In this document: one piece after another, positions 36,149 through 45,034 of the stretch
Numbering within the stretch: position 1 is the first letter of the stretch
Layout: each line of letters opens with the position of its first letter
NCBI RefSeq assembly: GCF_019039105.1
Contig: NZ_JAHPIV010000021.1
Span: 1 to 54,272, forward strand
Direction: 5' to 3'
Length of the DNA stretch: 54,272 nt
Origin: Desertibacillus haloalkaliphilus
GTDB lineage: Bacteria; Bacillota; Bacilli; Bacillales; KJ1-10-99
Made by a program: the position numbers and the translations under genes
Notes under the pieces: model-generated
The model's database searches: none
The model's input: the letters and a program-made list of their open reading frames with translations, nothing else
Told to the model about the DNA's origin: nothing

Positions 36149-36166
36149 TTTATCGCTCCTTCATTA

Positions 36167-36904
36167 TTATTGTGCTGTAAATCCACCGTCAACAACTAGG
36201 CTGTTTCCTGTCATAAATGTCGAGTCATCACTAGCCATGAAGAGTACTGCTTTTGCCATTTCTTCTGAGGTTCCAAGACGTTTCATTGGCGTCGCCGCTG
36301 ACAACTGATTTTTTACTTCTTCTGGAATGATCGGTGTATCAATATATCCTGGGCATAGGGCATTAACGCGGATATTGTTCTCTGCATATTCAAGTGCGAG
36401 AGAACGTGTTAAGTTGACCACACCAGCTTTTGCCGCGTTGTATGCTGCGTTTCCAGGTGCACCAACCCATCCGTACATCGAAGCCGTATTTACGATTGTA
36501 CCGCCACCAGCTTTTAACATTTCACGGATCGCTCCCCGGGCTACTAGGAAGACACCATCCAAGTCAACATTGACTGTCTTTCTCCATTCAGAGTACTCTA
36601 GTTCATGCGTCGGAAGCGTACGACCAATTCCTGCATTGTTAAATACAATATCAACTTTACCGAATGTATCGATTGTTTGTTTATAAATATTTGTTACTTC
36701 TTCTTCGCTCGTAATATCTGCTTTTACAAATAACGCTTCAGCTTGGAGACCTTTTAACTCTTCCTCCATCGCTTTTCCTTTTTCCTCGTTTAAGTCAACG
36801 AGTACTACTTTCGCTCCTTCAGCAACAAATAAGCGTGCAGTTGCTGCACCAATACCGGATGCACCTCCAGTGATGACTGCTACTTTATCTTGTAATTTAC
36901 CCAC
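36167..36904 (-). CDS. SDR-family oxidoreductase
   Basis: 245 residues: TGGASGIG cofactor loop, LVDLNEEKG with Asp for NAD preference, VFNNAGIGR, NTASMYG and YNAAKAG with the catalytic Tyr/Lys, ending MTGNSLVVDGGFTAQ. It is the first gene of the two-SDR operon. AGGAGG lies before the ATG. The promoter has TTTACA with a CcpA-like site overlapping it. The divergent TetR regulator at 37065 probably controls both. Family members include cyclopentanol and 3-oxoacyl reductases; substrate not known. Confidence 0.92.
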   Translation of the reverse strand: MGKLQDKVAVITGGASGIGAATARLFVAEGAKVVLVDLNEEKGKAMEEELKGLQAEALFVKADITSEEEVTNIYKQTIDTFGKVDIVFNNAGIGRTLPTHELEYSEWRKTVNVDLDGVFLVARGAIREMLKAGGGTIVNTASMYGWVGAPGNAAYNAAKAGVVNLTRSLALEYAENNIRVNALCPGYIDTPIIPEEVKNQLSAATPMKRLGTSEEMAKAVLFMASDDSTFMTGNSLVVDGGFTAQ

Positions 36905-36941
36905 TATGAAAACCTCCTGTATAATAAAGGTATATACACTT

Positions 36942-36957
36942 TTGTAAATGCTTACAA
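36942..36957. promoter_or_regulatory. Catabolite-response (cre)-like site overlapping the SDR promoter
   Basis: On the minus strand TTGTAAGCATTTACAA fits the CcpA cre consensus with one mismatch (CA for central CG). It overlaps the -35 TTTACA, which is 17 bases from ATTATA, so binding would repress. Confidence 0.5.
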
Positions 36958-37020
36958 TTTAATTTTACGCCAGTAACTATCGGGAACCAATCATCAATAT
37001 CTTTTGAGATGCTTATTTAA

Positions 37021-37045
37021 TAGACACTTTCTATCATTCTGTCTA
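37021..37045. promoter_or_regulatory. Inverted repeat upstream of the TetR gene, possible operator
   Basis: TAGACA and TGTCTA are separated by 13 bases, 20 bases before the TetR start. A TetR-family dimer could bind here; sequence alone cannot prove it. Confidence 0.4.
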
Positions 37046-37064
37046 ATTGTTGGAGGTTGTACAT

Positions 37065-37667
37065 ATGAGCAATCAGGAAATAACAACAAAGAGGAAAAAT
37101 CGAACAAAAACACACTTAAAGTCTGCACTGATCGCAATGATTAAGGAGAAGGGCTTCCACGCCGTAACCGTAAAGGACATTGTAGACAAAGCTGATTATA
37201 ACCGTAGTACTTTTTATATTCATTATCAGGATAAATTCGAGTTAGCAGAGGACTTAATGGAATCGATGTTTACCGGGGTTGAGGAATCGGTAGGGAAACC
37301 GTATGTCCCTGATCGAACCATATCGACATCTAAGCTCGACGCCAATTCCTTCTACTTTGTTTCCTTTATCTGTGAAAACCGGGATTTTTTTGAGCTGATC
37401 AAATACGAGGACACCATACCGGGCTTACAAAAAAAATTCCAACAAACGATTTTAACCATCTATCAGGAGAAATTCATATTTGAAACGATCCACAACATCC
37501 CGGTTAATATGGATTATTTCACCCGCTATACTGCATTCGGATTTTACGGGCTGATTTCAAATTGGATTACAACAGGGTTCCATGAGTCTCTAGAAGAGTT
37601 TATTAAAGAGGTTATTGTTTTGTCGAAAACGCATATACAGTCGCTGAAGTATGTCGGGGAGAAATGA
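37065..37667 (+). CDS. TetR-family transcriptional regulator
   Basis: 200 residues from the ATG at 37065 (TTGGAGG eight bases ahead). N-terminal helix-turn-helix of TetR type (ALIAMIKEKGFHAVTVKDIV, ADYNRSTFYIHYQDKFEL), followed by a mainly helical ligand-binding domain (about 75-200) of the TetR_C_33-like kind. It is divergent from the two SDR genes with a 160-bp shared region that holds an inverted repeat and a cre-like site. It probably represses the SDR operon in the absence of its substrate. The 3' end touches a GGTGCC palindrome. Confidence 0.9.
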   Translation: MSNQEITTKRKNRTKTHLKSALIAMIKEKGFHAVTVKDIVDKADYNRSTFYIHYQDKFELAEDLMESMFTGVEESVGKPYVPDRTISTSKLDANSFYFVSFICENRDFFELIKYEDTIPGLQKKFQQTILTIYQEKFIFETIHNIPVNMDYFTRYTAFGFYGLISNWITTGFHESLEEFIKEVIVLSKTHIQSLKYVGEK

Positions 37668-37706
37668 TTGGGTGCCAGGCACCATAAAATGGTGCCTGGC
37701 ACCCAA
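37668..37706. repeat. GGTGCC palindrome pair between convergent genes
   Basis: TTGGGTGCCAGGCACC, then ATAAAAT, then GGTGCCTGGCACCCAA: a near-perfect 39-bp inverted repeat. It lies exactly between the TetR stop and the end of the DnaA-like gene and may terminate both. Confidence 0.88.
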
Positions 37707-37708
37707 GA

Positions 37709-38233
37709 TTACTTATTACCCCTTGTTTCTTCAAGATAACTTAAAACCTCATCTAGCTTTGATTCTAAACTATCGAACTTCGCCTCAACGTCAACCTTTT
37801 TACTAGGTAACGTATGATCTGATGCTAAGAATTTACCTTGATCATCTAGTGAAGCTATCTCTACAGTTATATCGTTCCCGCCAGTTATTTCCTTAATCGA
37901 ATCTTCAATCATTGGTCTATACCTGTTCTCCACCCAATCACGCTGAAATAAGTTATTGCAAGTAATGGTTAGAGTATCATTTTCAAAAGACCCTTCCAAA
38001 TTGCTAAACCACGTCGCAAACGATGGCCCTGAAATTTGCGCTTCTACACGATTCAATACATCATAAAAAAGCTGAGAGTGGTCCGACTTGCTTTCAACTA
38101 CTACCGGTTGATCACTCGTCTCTTCTAGCTGTTCTAATATTTCGGTTATTCGACTCTCTTTTTCCCTTAAATCCTTCTGCATTTCTTTGAGTTCTACTAT
38201 TACATCAGCTAGATCAATTTTACGATCGCTCAT
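37709..38233 (-). CDS. Protein with a stand-alone DnaA domain I-like module
   Basis: 174 residues. A coiled coil (about 10-38), then residues 55-126 resemble the N-terminal domain of bacterial DnaA: LFYDVLNRVEAQISGPSFATWF, DTLTITCNNLF, RDWVENRYRPMIEDSI. In DnaA this domain oligomerises and binds DnaB helicase loaders and regulators such as SirA. A second short coiled coil lies at 148-172. There is no AAA+ or DNA-binding domain, so it is not an initiator. It may compete with or recruit DnaA partners, or be a phage or plasmid-derived regulator. The start follows AAGGTGTG. GGTGCC palindromes flank both ends. Confidence 0.7.
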   Translation of the reverse strand: MSDRKIDLADVIVELKEMQKDLREKESRITEILEQLEETSDQPVVVESKSDHSQLFYDVLNRVEAQISGPSFATWFSNLEGSFENDTLTITCNNLFQRDWVENRYRPMIEDSIKEITGGNDITVEIASLDDQGKFLASDHTLPSKKVDVEAKFDSLESKLDEVLSYLEETRGNK

Positions 38234-38266
38234 TTAAACACACCTTTTCACCTTAATTTTCTTGCA

Positions 38267-38300
38267 GTGCCAGGCACCATAAAATGGTGCCTGGCACCCA
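38267..38300. repeat. GGTGCC palindrome pair
   Basis: GTGCCAGGCACC, ATAAAAT, GGTGCCTGGCACCC, the same spacer as the copy at 37668. So the DnaA-like gene is bracketed by two near-identical elements. The rest of the 38234-38591 gap has only the terminator below. Confidence 0.88.
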
Positions 38301-38514
38301 TGGTCCGGTAGTCATACCATTGTTCAGCAATTCCTAACCGAATGACATTGTCATTAAATCTTCGAAAGCTCCATTCCTTCAATTATATCTGCCAGTTTCA
38401 CTTGTATAGATTCTTTCCTCCTTTATTCATAAAATAGTTTCCAATCGTTTATTTGATATCCATTCATTATAATTTCTCACAACTGTGAATTGCAATAGTC
38501 CACAAACGCATAAA

Positions 38515-38543
38515 AACCCCAAACCACTTTGAGATTTGGGGTT
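38515..38543 (-). terminator. Rho-independent terminator after the M20 operon
   Basis: AACCCCAAA and TTTGGGGTT arms with an 11-base loop, followed by TTTATG on the minus strand. Confidence 0.85.
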
Positions 38544-38591
38544 CATCGCATTCTTTATGTTAATAACCTCTCCCTTTCAAAGAAGAGTCGT

Positions 38592-39767
38592 TCAGTCGTT
38601 CAAATAGGCCCACGCATATTGAGCATACAGCTCCGCCCCTGTGGCAAGAGCGTCTTCGTCGATATTGAACTTCCCATGATGATGAGCCCACTCGGTATCC
38701 TTGTTTGGATTACCACTACCAACTAATGCAAAGCTTCCAGGTACTTCATCTAGGTAGAAGCTAAAGTCTTCACCGCCCATGGTTGGTTTTTCGTAATAGA
38801 TAACGTCTTCACCGAAGGCTTCTGCTGCTACCTTTTGAACAAGTTTCGCACTTGATTCATCATTAATGACTGGCTGTGTCCCGCGAATGTATTCAACAGT
38901 TGCAGTTGCCCCGTATAGAGCAGCTACTTGATCTGCGTAATGAGTGAGTTGTTCTTCAATATGATCGCGTGTCGCAGGATCAAAGCAACGAACGGTTCCT
39001 TCAATGACGGCATTTTCTGCGATCACATTGAAGCGAGTGCCAACCGTCATTTTTCCAACTGTTAATACCGCTGGTTGCTGCGGATCAATCGTTCTTGAAA
39101 TCACTGGCTGAACATTCATCACAAACGATGAAGCTACAACCGCTGCATCAACACAGTCTTGAGGAATGGCACCATGGCCACCTCTTCCTTTAAATGTGAC
39201 CGTAAAAAGGTCTGCCGAAGCAAAGGAAGGTCCCGGATGACAGCTGACCTTATGTGTTGGCATTTGCGACCAAATATGAATCCCAAATACATTGTCGACG
39301 CCTTCCACAGCCCCTTGCTTCACAAGTTCTTTCGCTCCCTCTGCCACTTCTTCAGCCGGTTGGAAGATCAGGCGAACATTCCCAGGTAACTCCTCTTTGC
39401 TCTCACTCAAAGCCTTTGCGGAAATTAATAACATCGCCGTATGCGCATCGTGGCCACAAGCATGCATCTTCCCGTCCTCTTTGGACGCATAAGGCAAATC
39501 TTTGTTCAACTGTTCAACAGATAAGGCATCCATATCCGCACGAAGGGCTACTGTTTTACCAGGCTTGCCACCAGTAATTTCTGCAATCACCCCTGTTGGT
39601 TTTGCCCGTCGATAAGAGATTCCTAGGTTCTCCAAATACTCACAAACAAATCTTGTCGTATTTTCTTCTTGCCAAGATAACTCTGGTTCACTATGGAGCT
39701 TTCTTCGTAGTGCCGTTAGTTCTTCCTTATACTCGCTGATTGCTTCTTTAATTTTTTGATGAATCAT
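38592..39767 (-). CDS. M20-family amidohydrolase (N-acyl-amino acid or peptide aminoacylase type)
   Basis: 391 residues of the M20D type: LHSEPELSWQE at the start, ALRADMDAL, HACGHDAHTAML with metal ligands, PAEE (EVAEGAKELV) and GGEDFSFY near the end. These enzymes cut the amide of N-acyl amino acids such as hippurate or IAA-amino acids. A lid/dimer domain lies at about 180-295. It overlaps the end of the upstream M20 hydrolase in TAATG, so it is translationally coupled. The pair together could first open a ureido or hydantoin and then deacylate. Confidence 0.93.
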   Translation of the reverse strand: MIHQKIKEAISEYKEELTALRRKLHSEPELSWQEENTTRFVCEYLENLGISYRRAKPTGVIAEITGGKPGKTVALRADMDALSVEQLNKDLPYASKEDGKMHACGHDAHTAMLLISAKALSESKEELPGNVRLIFQPAEEVAEGAKELVKQGAVEGVDNVFGIHIWSQMPTHKVSCHPGPSFASADLFTVTFKGRGGHGAIPQDCVDAAVVASSFVMNVQPVISRTIDPQQPAVLTVGKMTVGTRFNVIAENAVIEGTVRCFDPATRDHIEEQLTHYADQVAALYGATATVEYIRGTQPVINDESSAKLVQKVAAEAFGEDVIYYEKPTMGGEDFSFYLDEVPGSFALVGSGNPNKDTEWAHHHGKFNIDEDALATGAELYAQYAWAYLND

Positions 39768-41002
39768 TACGACTGCACCTCCGTTAATTTCTTCGCTGCT
39801 TCATAAAAAATTTGAACCGCTTGAGCAATATGACGTGCATCAGACCATTCTTCCGGACAATGGCTTAGCCCTGCTTTACTTGGGATAAACAGCATTCCCA
39901 CATCAGTAACATCAGAAAAGACCATGGCATCATGTCCTGCCCCACTATTGATCGAACAATACGGAGTGTCGAGCTCACTGCTCATCTCTTTTAAAAGCGA
40001 GCGAATCCCCTGATTTAACGCTTTAGGTTGAATATATAGCATCTGTTCTGCTTCGATTTCAATTCCGTTATCGTTATGCTCCTCAAGGGTTCTTTCCATG
40101 TTTTTGATGACGTTTTGCACATGTTCTTCTTTTCCCGAGCGAATGTCAACGGTAAACACCACTTTATCAGGGATAACATTTGCACCATTGGGATATACAT
40201 TCATGCGACCAACCGTAAGCACTGTTCCGTTCCCTTCTTCGGTCGCGAGCTCTGGCAAGCGGCTAATAATTTTCGAAGCCGCAAGTAAGGCGTCTGTGCG
40301 TCGGTCCATTGGAGTGGTACCTGCATGACCTGCCTGTCCCGTAACTGTTACTTGATATTGTGTTAAGCCAACAATCGCTTCTACTACGCCAATCGGAATG
40401 TTCTTCTCTTCTAAAATCGGACCTTGCTCGATATGCAATTCTAAAAAGGATTTTATTGTTCCTGGTTCTCTTCGTTTTGGAAGCGTAGGATCAAGTCCGA
40501 TCTCTTTCATCGCCTCTACCGTTGAAACCCCATCCTTGTCTTGTAGGCCTTTAAACTCCTCTTCACTAAGGAGGCCGGTCATTCCCCTTGAGCCCATCAG
40601 GCCACCACCGAATCGCGAGCCCTCTTCCTCAACAAGTGCTACGACTTCAAGTGGGTACTTCGGTTTGAGGCCCTCTTTTTGAAAAAGATGTGCAACTTCA
40701 AGTGCAGCCACGACACCGGCAGGGCCATCATAGTCTCCACCGTTTGGTACGGAGTCAAAATGTGAGCCGAGCAGCACACTCGGTGCCCCCTCGATCGTTC
40801 CCTCAAGTTTTCCAAAGATATTTCCAAACCCATCTTCACGAACCGTCAACCCTGATGCTTCCATCTGTCCTTTGAGATAATTTCGTGCTTTTAAGTCCTC
40901 CTGACTGTAGGAAAGCCGAGTCGTCCCATTACCTAGTGTTGCTGTATATTTACTTAATTCCTCTATATGTTGTGTAATCTGTTCTTTTAATAATTCCTTC
41001 AT
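39767..41002 (-). CDS. M20-family hydrolase (N-carbamoyl-L-amino acid hydrolase / allantoate amidohydrolase type)
   Basis: 411 residues from the ATG at 41002 (GGAGGG eight bases ahead). Motifs of M20C: GSHFDSVPNGGDYDGPAGV (metal ligands His and Asp), ALVEEEGSRFGGGLMGSRG, ELHIEQGPILE, AGHAGTTPMDRR and SGAGHDAMVFS. These split the ureido group of N-carbamoyl amino acids or allantoate, releasing ammonia and CO2. It is second in the operon after a membrane protein. No hydantoinase is adjacent, so the true substrate is not known. Confidence 0.93.
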   Translation of the reverse strand: MKELLKEQITQHIEELSKYTATLGNGTTRLSYSQEDLKARNYLKGQMEASGLTVREDGFGNIFGKLEGTIEGAPSVLLGSHFDSVPNGGDYDGPAGVVAALEVAHLFQKEGLKPKYPLEVVALVEEEGSRFGGGLMGSRGMTGLLSEEEFKGLQDKDGVSTVEAMKEIGLDPTLPKRREPGTIKSFLELHIEQGPILEEKNIPIGVVEAIVGLTQYQVTVTGQAGHAGTTPMDRRTDALLAASKIISRLPELATEEGNGTVLTVGRMNVYPNGANVIPDKVVFTVDIRSGKEEHVQNVIKNMERTLEEHNDNGIEIEAEQMLYIQPKALNQGIRSLLKEMSSELDTPYCSINSGAGHDAMVFSDVTDVGMLFIPSKAGLSHCPEEWSDARHIAQAVQIFYEAAKKLTEVQS

Positions 41003-41020
41003 TATAAAACCCTCCATTTT

Positions 41021-42211
41021 TTATAAAAAGCCAACGAAGATTCCAGCTAATACAACCGATACAATCGTTACCGTAATGAACCCTCCAACAAGCATTGGTG
41101 GCAGCATATGACTCAGTAACACGTCTCTTTCGTTTTCATCTTCCGTTAATGAATGGACAACTTCTCTCGGAATGATGTAGTCAGCTGGGAAACCGTATAG
41201 TGCCGTTAATGAAACAGCAAATGCCATATTCTTACTCACCTTTAAGATCTTGCCGACGATCGCAGAGAAGATATACATGCCGATCAGACCGATAATGATC
41301 GTACCGATAAGCGGGTACAAGATACCCAACATCATCGTTGGAGTTGCTTGGTTTAACCCATCAAAGATGAATAGCATTAACGCAAGAAGGGTAAAGCCAA
41401 AACCATTTGCATTTTGCAATATTTGCTTTTCAAGGAAACCGACACTGGAGGCAATGACCCCGAACAATAAGCAAAGGATGAATGGACTAATGTCAACAAC
41501 TGGTGCTAGTAACGTCGACGTAAGGTAAGCTAGGTAAGCTACTAGAGAAAGCTTGAAAAATTTATAGAAATTAGTATTATACTTTTCAGGCATTTTCCAT
41601 CTCGTTGCACCTGCTTCCACTGTGGCAGCCACTTCTTCCTCCTCAGTGAGCTGCTTCTTTTCAAGTTGTCCATTGCGATATAGATTTAATAGATGTTTTC
41701 CTTCTCTCTTTAAGAGGACCGATGTAATTGGGTAGCCGGCAAAACCTTGGATGACATAGATGACAATGGCAAATACCGCTAGAGTGGTGAGCCCTGCAGC
41801 ACCAGCTGCTTCCGACATAATTAATGAAGAAACAACGCCACCTACTAATGGTGGAACCGCAACAATCATCGTTTGATAGCCGAATAAAAGCGTTCCAACT
41901 GTCATTAGGATCGCAACAACCCCTAGAATCCCAGAGAGGGCAATCAAAATCGTCTTCCACTGTTTTTTCAATTCATTAAGGGAAAGCAATGTTCCTAAAT
42001 TGGTTATTAGTAGATACATTGCCATCGTCGCGACGACCGGCGGGATACCCGCTATCGCTACGATATCTTGAGGGAAGAATGTCCAATATCCTATAAGGAA
42101 CAGCGCCGCACATACGAAAACCGATGGTACCCAGGCCTTTGTGCGCGTTGATACAAAATCTCCAATAAATAAAATAAAAGTTAAAATGACTAAAGCTAAC
42201 ATCTGCGACAT
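41021..42211 (-). CDS. Polytopic membrane protein, probable transporter for the M20 operon substrate
   Basis: 396 residues from the ATG at 42211 (GTAAGG eight bases ahead; the GTG at 42220 is too near). About 11 membrane helices in two halves, divided by a charged loop (about 175-215, LKREGKHLLNLYRNG ... EEEEVAATVE). Repeat-like GGVVSSLIMSEAAGAAG in helix 5 and YGFPADYIIPREVV near the end look like re-entrant or substrate loops. I do not recognise the family with certainty. Being 18 bp before two amidohydrolases, it likely imports their substrate, such as a carbamoyl or acyl amino acid. Confidence 0.65.
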   Translation of the reverse strand: MSQMLALVILTFILFIGDFVSTRTKAWVPSVFVCAALFLIGYWTFFPQDIVAIAGIPPVVATMAMYLLITNLGTLLSLNELKKQWKTILIALSGILGVVAILMTVGTLLFGYQTMIVAVPPLVGGVVSSLIMSEAAGAAGLTTLAVFAIVIYVIQGFAGYPITSVLLKREGKHLLNLYRNGQLEKKQLTEEEEVAATVEAGATRWKMPEKYNTNFYKFFKLSLVAYLAYLTSTLLAPVVDISPFILCLLFGVIASSVGFLEKQILQNANGFGFTLLALMLFIFDGLNQATPTMMLGILYPLIGTIIIGLIGMYIFSAIVGKILKVSKNMAFAVSLTALYGFPADYIIPREVVHSLTEDENERDVLLSHMLPPMLVGGFITVTIVSVVLAGIFVGFL

Positions 42212-42316
42212 AAGGAACACCTTACTTTCTCTGATAGTATGAATTTTCGTTATGATAGAATAGTAAAATAATAATATAATTTCAGTTTTCAGTCAATTTA
42301 AATTTTTAGATTTTTT

Positions 42317-42332
42317 AAAATAGCGCTTACAT
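42317..42332. promoter_or_regulatory. Partial cre-like site before the M20 operon
   Basis: On the minus strand ATGTAAGCGCTATTTT keeps TGTAAGCGCT but lacks the closing CA of the CcpA consensus. It lies about 105 bases upstream of the membrane-protein start. Confidence 0.3.
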
Positions 42333-42400
42333 TTGGGGGTTGATGACAATTCGGTATTTTTTTATGGGTATATAAAACTTTTTCTATATATTTTTATTGT

Positions 42401-42413
42401 GGTGCCTGGCACC
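42401..42413. repeat. GGTGCC palindrome, single copy
   Basis: GGTGCCTGGCACC, unpaired, in the 42212-42559 gap. Confidence 0.85.
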
Positions 42414-42474
42414 GCACATCAAGACTTATCCACAAAATAATCTGAGTGACCTCGAGCCGATGGCGCCTGAGCTA

Positions 42475-42524
42475 GACAAAAAAAGCAGAAGTTAACTCAT
42501 AGTGTTAACCTTCTGCTTTTTGTC
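42475..42524 (-). terminator. Rho-independent terminator after GH3 gene
   Basis: GACAAAAAGCAGAAGG and CTTCTGCTTTTTTTGTC with inner GTTAAC pairing. On the minus strand the second arm includes a seven-T run. T-rich on both sides, so it may work in both directions. Confidence 0.8.
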
Positions 42525-42554
42525 ATGGTGCCATGTCATGGTGCCTGGCACCCC
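42524..42554. repeat. GGTGCC palindrome with degenerate partner
   Basis: CATGGTGCCATG, then TCATGGTGCCTGGCACC. The first half has decayed relative to the other pairs. It directly abuts the terminator and the GH3 stop. Confidence 0.8.
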
Positions 42555-42559
42555 TATCC

Positions 42560-44674
42560 TTAATAACTCAATCCATGACCTAGCTTATAAACATTGCCGT
42601 CACGATCTTTGTAGGCATAGGTCATTCCTGCTGGCATATACTTGTCTTTATCATAGCCTGGTACATCATTCGGTGATACACATTCGCCATTTTGGTAAAC
42701 AGCAATAACCTCTTCACTTGCCGGTAAGGTTAAAGGTAAGACACCTGTTGGTTTATGATGTCCAGCGATCACTTCAAACTGTGCATCGAAGAAGGTGTCA
42801 TAGCCTGCAATCAATGCATCAGCCATATGTTCTACAGTTCCTAAGATCCATGGCAAGATGACATTCACACTCATGACGACCTTTCCGCCGCGGCTATGGA
42901 TGCTATCGGCTACTTCTTGGAGATGGTCCATCCCAGTAAGGGTTGTTTCCTGATACAATGAGCCATCCAGAGCGTAGTTGACTTTGTCCTCACAGATCTC
43001 AAGCTCCAACAGCCCTGGTGTGGCATTAAAGTATGATCCAGATTTAGGATGTAAGAACAGAATGGCAGTATCGGCTTCTTCGTAGTTATCTGTCAACGTA
43101 AAGAGTCCAAGCGTTTCCGCTTCCGTTCTCGCTTTGTCTGTATAGAAAGTGGCTCTTTCCGCTTCCTTATGGAACACTTCAACATAAACCTTTTTCCCAT
43201 CGAGCTTGTCCGCTGTCAATGGTAAGGTTTCATTTGAATTCTTCAGTACAGTCACTGATTTTTTGTGAGCTTCGTACGCTTTGTCCCAATGCTCCTCTGT
43301 ACTAATCACCTCTGTTGCTTTTTCTGGCTCATTGTACGTACGGTCATCAAATAGACCTAATGCAAACATTTCTGTTAAAAGTCGTACATTAGCTTCATCA
43401 ATTCGCTTTTCACTTATCCAGCCTTTGCTGACAGCCAATTTAAGATTTTCAATATCGTTTGTATCGGCGACCAAATCAGTTCCTGCATTAATCGCTTTAG
43501 CAAAACGTTCTGCCTCACTTCGATCTTCCATACCCCAGCTCATGTTATTGATAATCCCACTGTCACTATTTACATAGCCTTTAAATCCAAGCTTGCCACG
43601 CAGGATATCATTTAGGAAATAGTGATTAAATGTAAATCCAACCTCTTCGAATGGAATATCTTCCTCCTCAAATTCCTGAACGACACTTTTCTTAATACTT
43701 GGAATCGAGTAATAAGGCATCATAGAAGATGTCCCATGTTCAACCGCAGCCCTAAAAGGTGGGAGGTGATAGTTTTCTAAGCTGCCTGGCGTTGGATATA
43801 GATTCCATTTTCCTTCTGCATAGTGAGGGTCAAACCCATTTTCTCTCGATCCCCCACCTGGGAAATGCTTCGTTGTCATCGCGATACTATCTTTTCCTAG
43901 TGTTTCTCCTTGGAATTCGTCAATAATGCGCCCAATCGCATCTGCAATAAATTCCGGATCCTCTCCAAACGTACCATACGTACGTTGCCATCTCGGATCG
44001 CTAACAACATCAGCCATATACATATAACCTTTTCTTAAACCAGTCGCATTCCACTCTTTCCTCGCGATTCTTGCAAAATCACTAATTAAAGAGGCATCGC
44101 CACCATTTTTTATATCGCCCTTTGCCGCTGCTGCCAGCCCTAACGTTCCTGGCCAGGTAGAGAAGATCCCAATGGCATCATTCATGCCGAAAACAGCTTC
44201 TCCATTTTCATTTCTAGAGTTTGAGGCAATGATAACAGGAATCCCTAGGCGTGTTTCCTCCGCTACTTCATTTAGCTTGTTCACCCATTCCGCCATCTCA
44301 GCTGGACTGAAGTTATCTCTTAAAATGAAATGTCGTAGGTGCCTGTTTTCAATCGTATGCGTCGTTCCATAGACTTTGCTAACAGCGAAAATCGTTTCAC
44401 CTTTTTCAATAATACTTTCATCTAATACACCATCATGGCTTGTCTTGCTTTTATCCTCTTGAGCAAGACCCATTTTACGTGAATTAATGAGCATCATCCC
44501 GATTTTTTCGTCGATAGTCATCAAAGAAACAAGATTCTCTGCACGCTCTTTCGGACTTAAACGCCAATCCTCATATGGATCAAGCTTTCCATTATTATTT
44601 AAATCTTTAAAAATGAAACCATCCTGTTCAATGAGTTTCTTCGTTTTCACTTGTAACTCTGGTTGCTTATGCAC
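42560..44674 (-). CDS. Glycoside hydrolase family 3 protein (beta-glucosidase-like)
   Basis: 704 residues without signal peptide, so cytoplasmic. The GH3 N-domain has LMTIDEKIGMML, KHFPGGGSRENG (Lys/His that bind the substrate) and YVNSDSGIINNMSWG with the nucleophile Asp near residue 375. The C-domain (about 450-704) contains the second GH3 fold with PLTLPASEE. Residues 24-36 (DLNNNGKLDPYED) look like a calcium-binding EF-hand/dockerin loop. It probably removes beta-linked glucose or xylose from imported oligosaccharides. It is divergent from an AraC regulator at 45035. No transporter genes are next to it. Confidence 0.92.
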   Translation of the reverse strand: MHKQPELQVKTKKLIEQDGFIFKDLNNNGKLDPYEDWRLSPKERAENLVSLMTIDEKIGMMLINSRKMGLAQEDKSKTSHDGVLDESIIEKGETIFAVSKVYGTTHTIENRHLRHFILRDNFSPAEMAEWVNKLNEVAEETRLGIPVIIASNSRNENGEAVFGMNDAIGIFSTWPGTLGLAAAAKGDIKNGGDASLISDFARIARKEWNATGLRKGYMYMADVVSDPRWQRTYGTFGEDPEFIADAIGRIIDEFQGETLGKDSIAMTTKHFPGGGSRENGFDPHYAEGKWNLYPTPGSLENYHLPPFRAAVEHGTSSMMPYYSIPSIKKSVVQEFEEEDIPFEEVGFTFNHYFLNDILRGKLGFKGYVNSDSGIINNMSWGMEDRSEAERFAKAINAGTDLVADTNDIENLKLAVSKGWISEKRIDEANVRLLTEMFALGLFDDRTYNEPEKATEVISTEEHWDKAYEAHKKSVTVLKNSNETLPLTADKLDGKKVYVEVFHKEAERATFYTDKARTEAETLGLFTLTDNYEEADTAILFLHPKSGSYFNATPGLLELEICEDKVNYALDGSLYQETTLTGMDHLQEVADSIHSRGGKVVMSVNVILPWILGTVEHMADALIAGYDTFFDAQFEVIAGHHKPTGVLPLTLPASEEVIAVYQNGECVSPNDVPGYDKDKYMPAGMTYAYKDRDGNVYKLGHGLSY

Positions 44675-45034
44675 GTGAACTCCCCCTAATCGGTTTTAAT
44701 GTTAACTTCCCTTCGTTGACATCGAAAGGGAACGATTTATTCTTCAAATGAAATTGCATGCTCTTAATACAGATGAATGTCAGCCCCATCATCAGATATC
44801 GTGACGACTTCATCCACTGGTGAAATGATCACCCAGTTGAACAGATGAAAGGACAATATTATCGCTGAGGCTCAAGTGTCCTGCACCCTTCCCCCCAAAA
44901 AGATAGGGCTTACATTTCATCGGAAATTTATTAACTGTCATATATAGTGATATAATATCAATTAAACAAATAAAATATATTGCTGTTTTTGCTAAAAATA
45001 TTGTATATCTTGCTATAAAAAAGAGGAGCACTAT

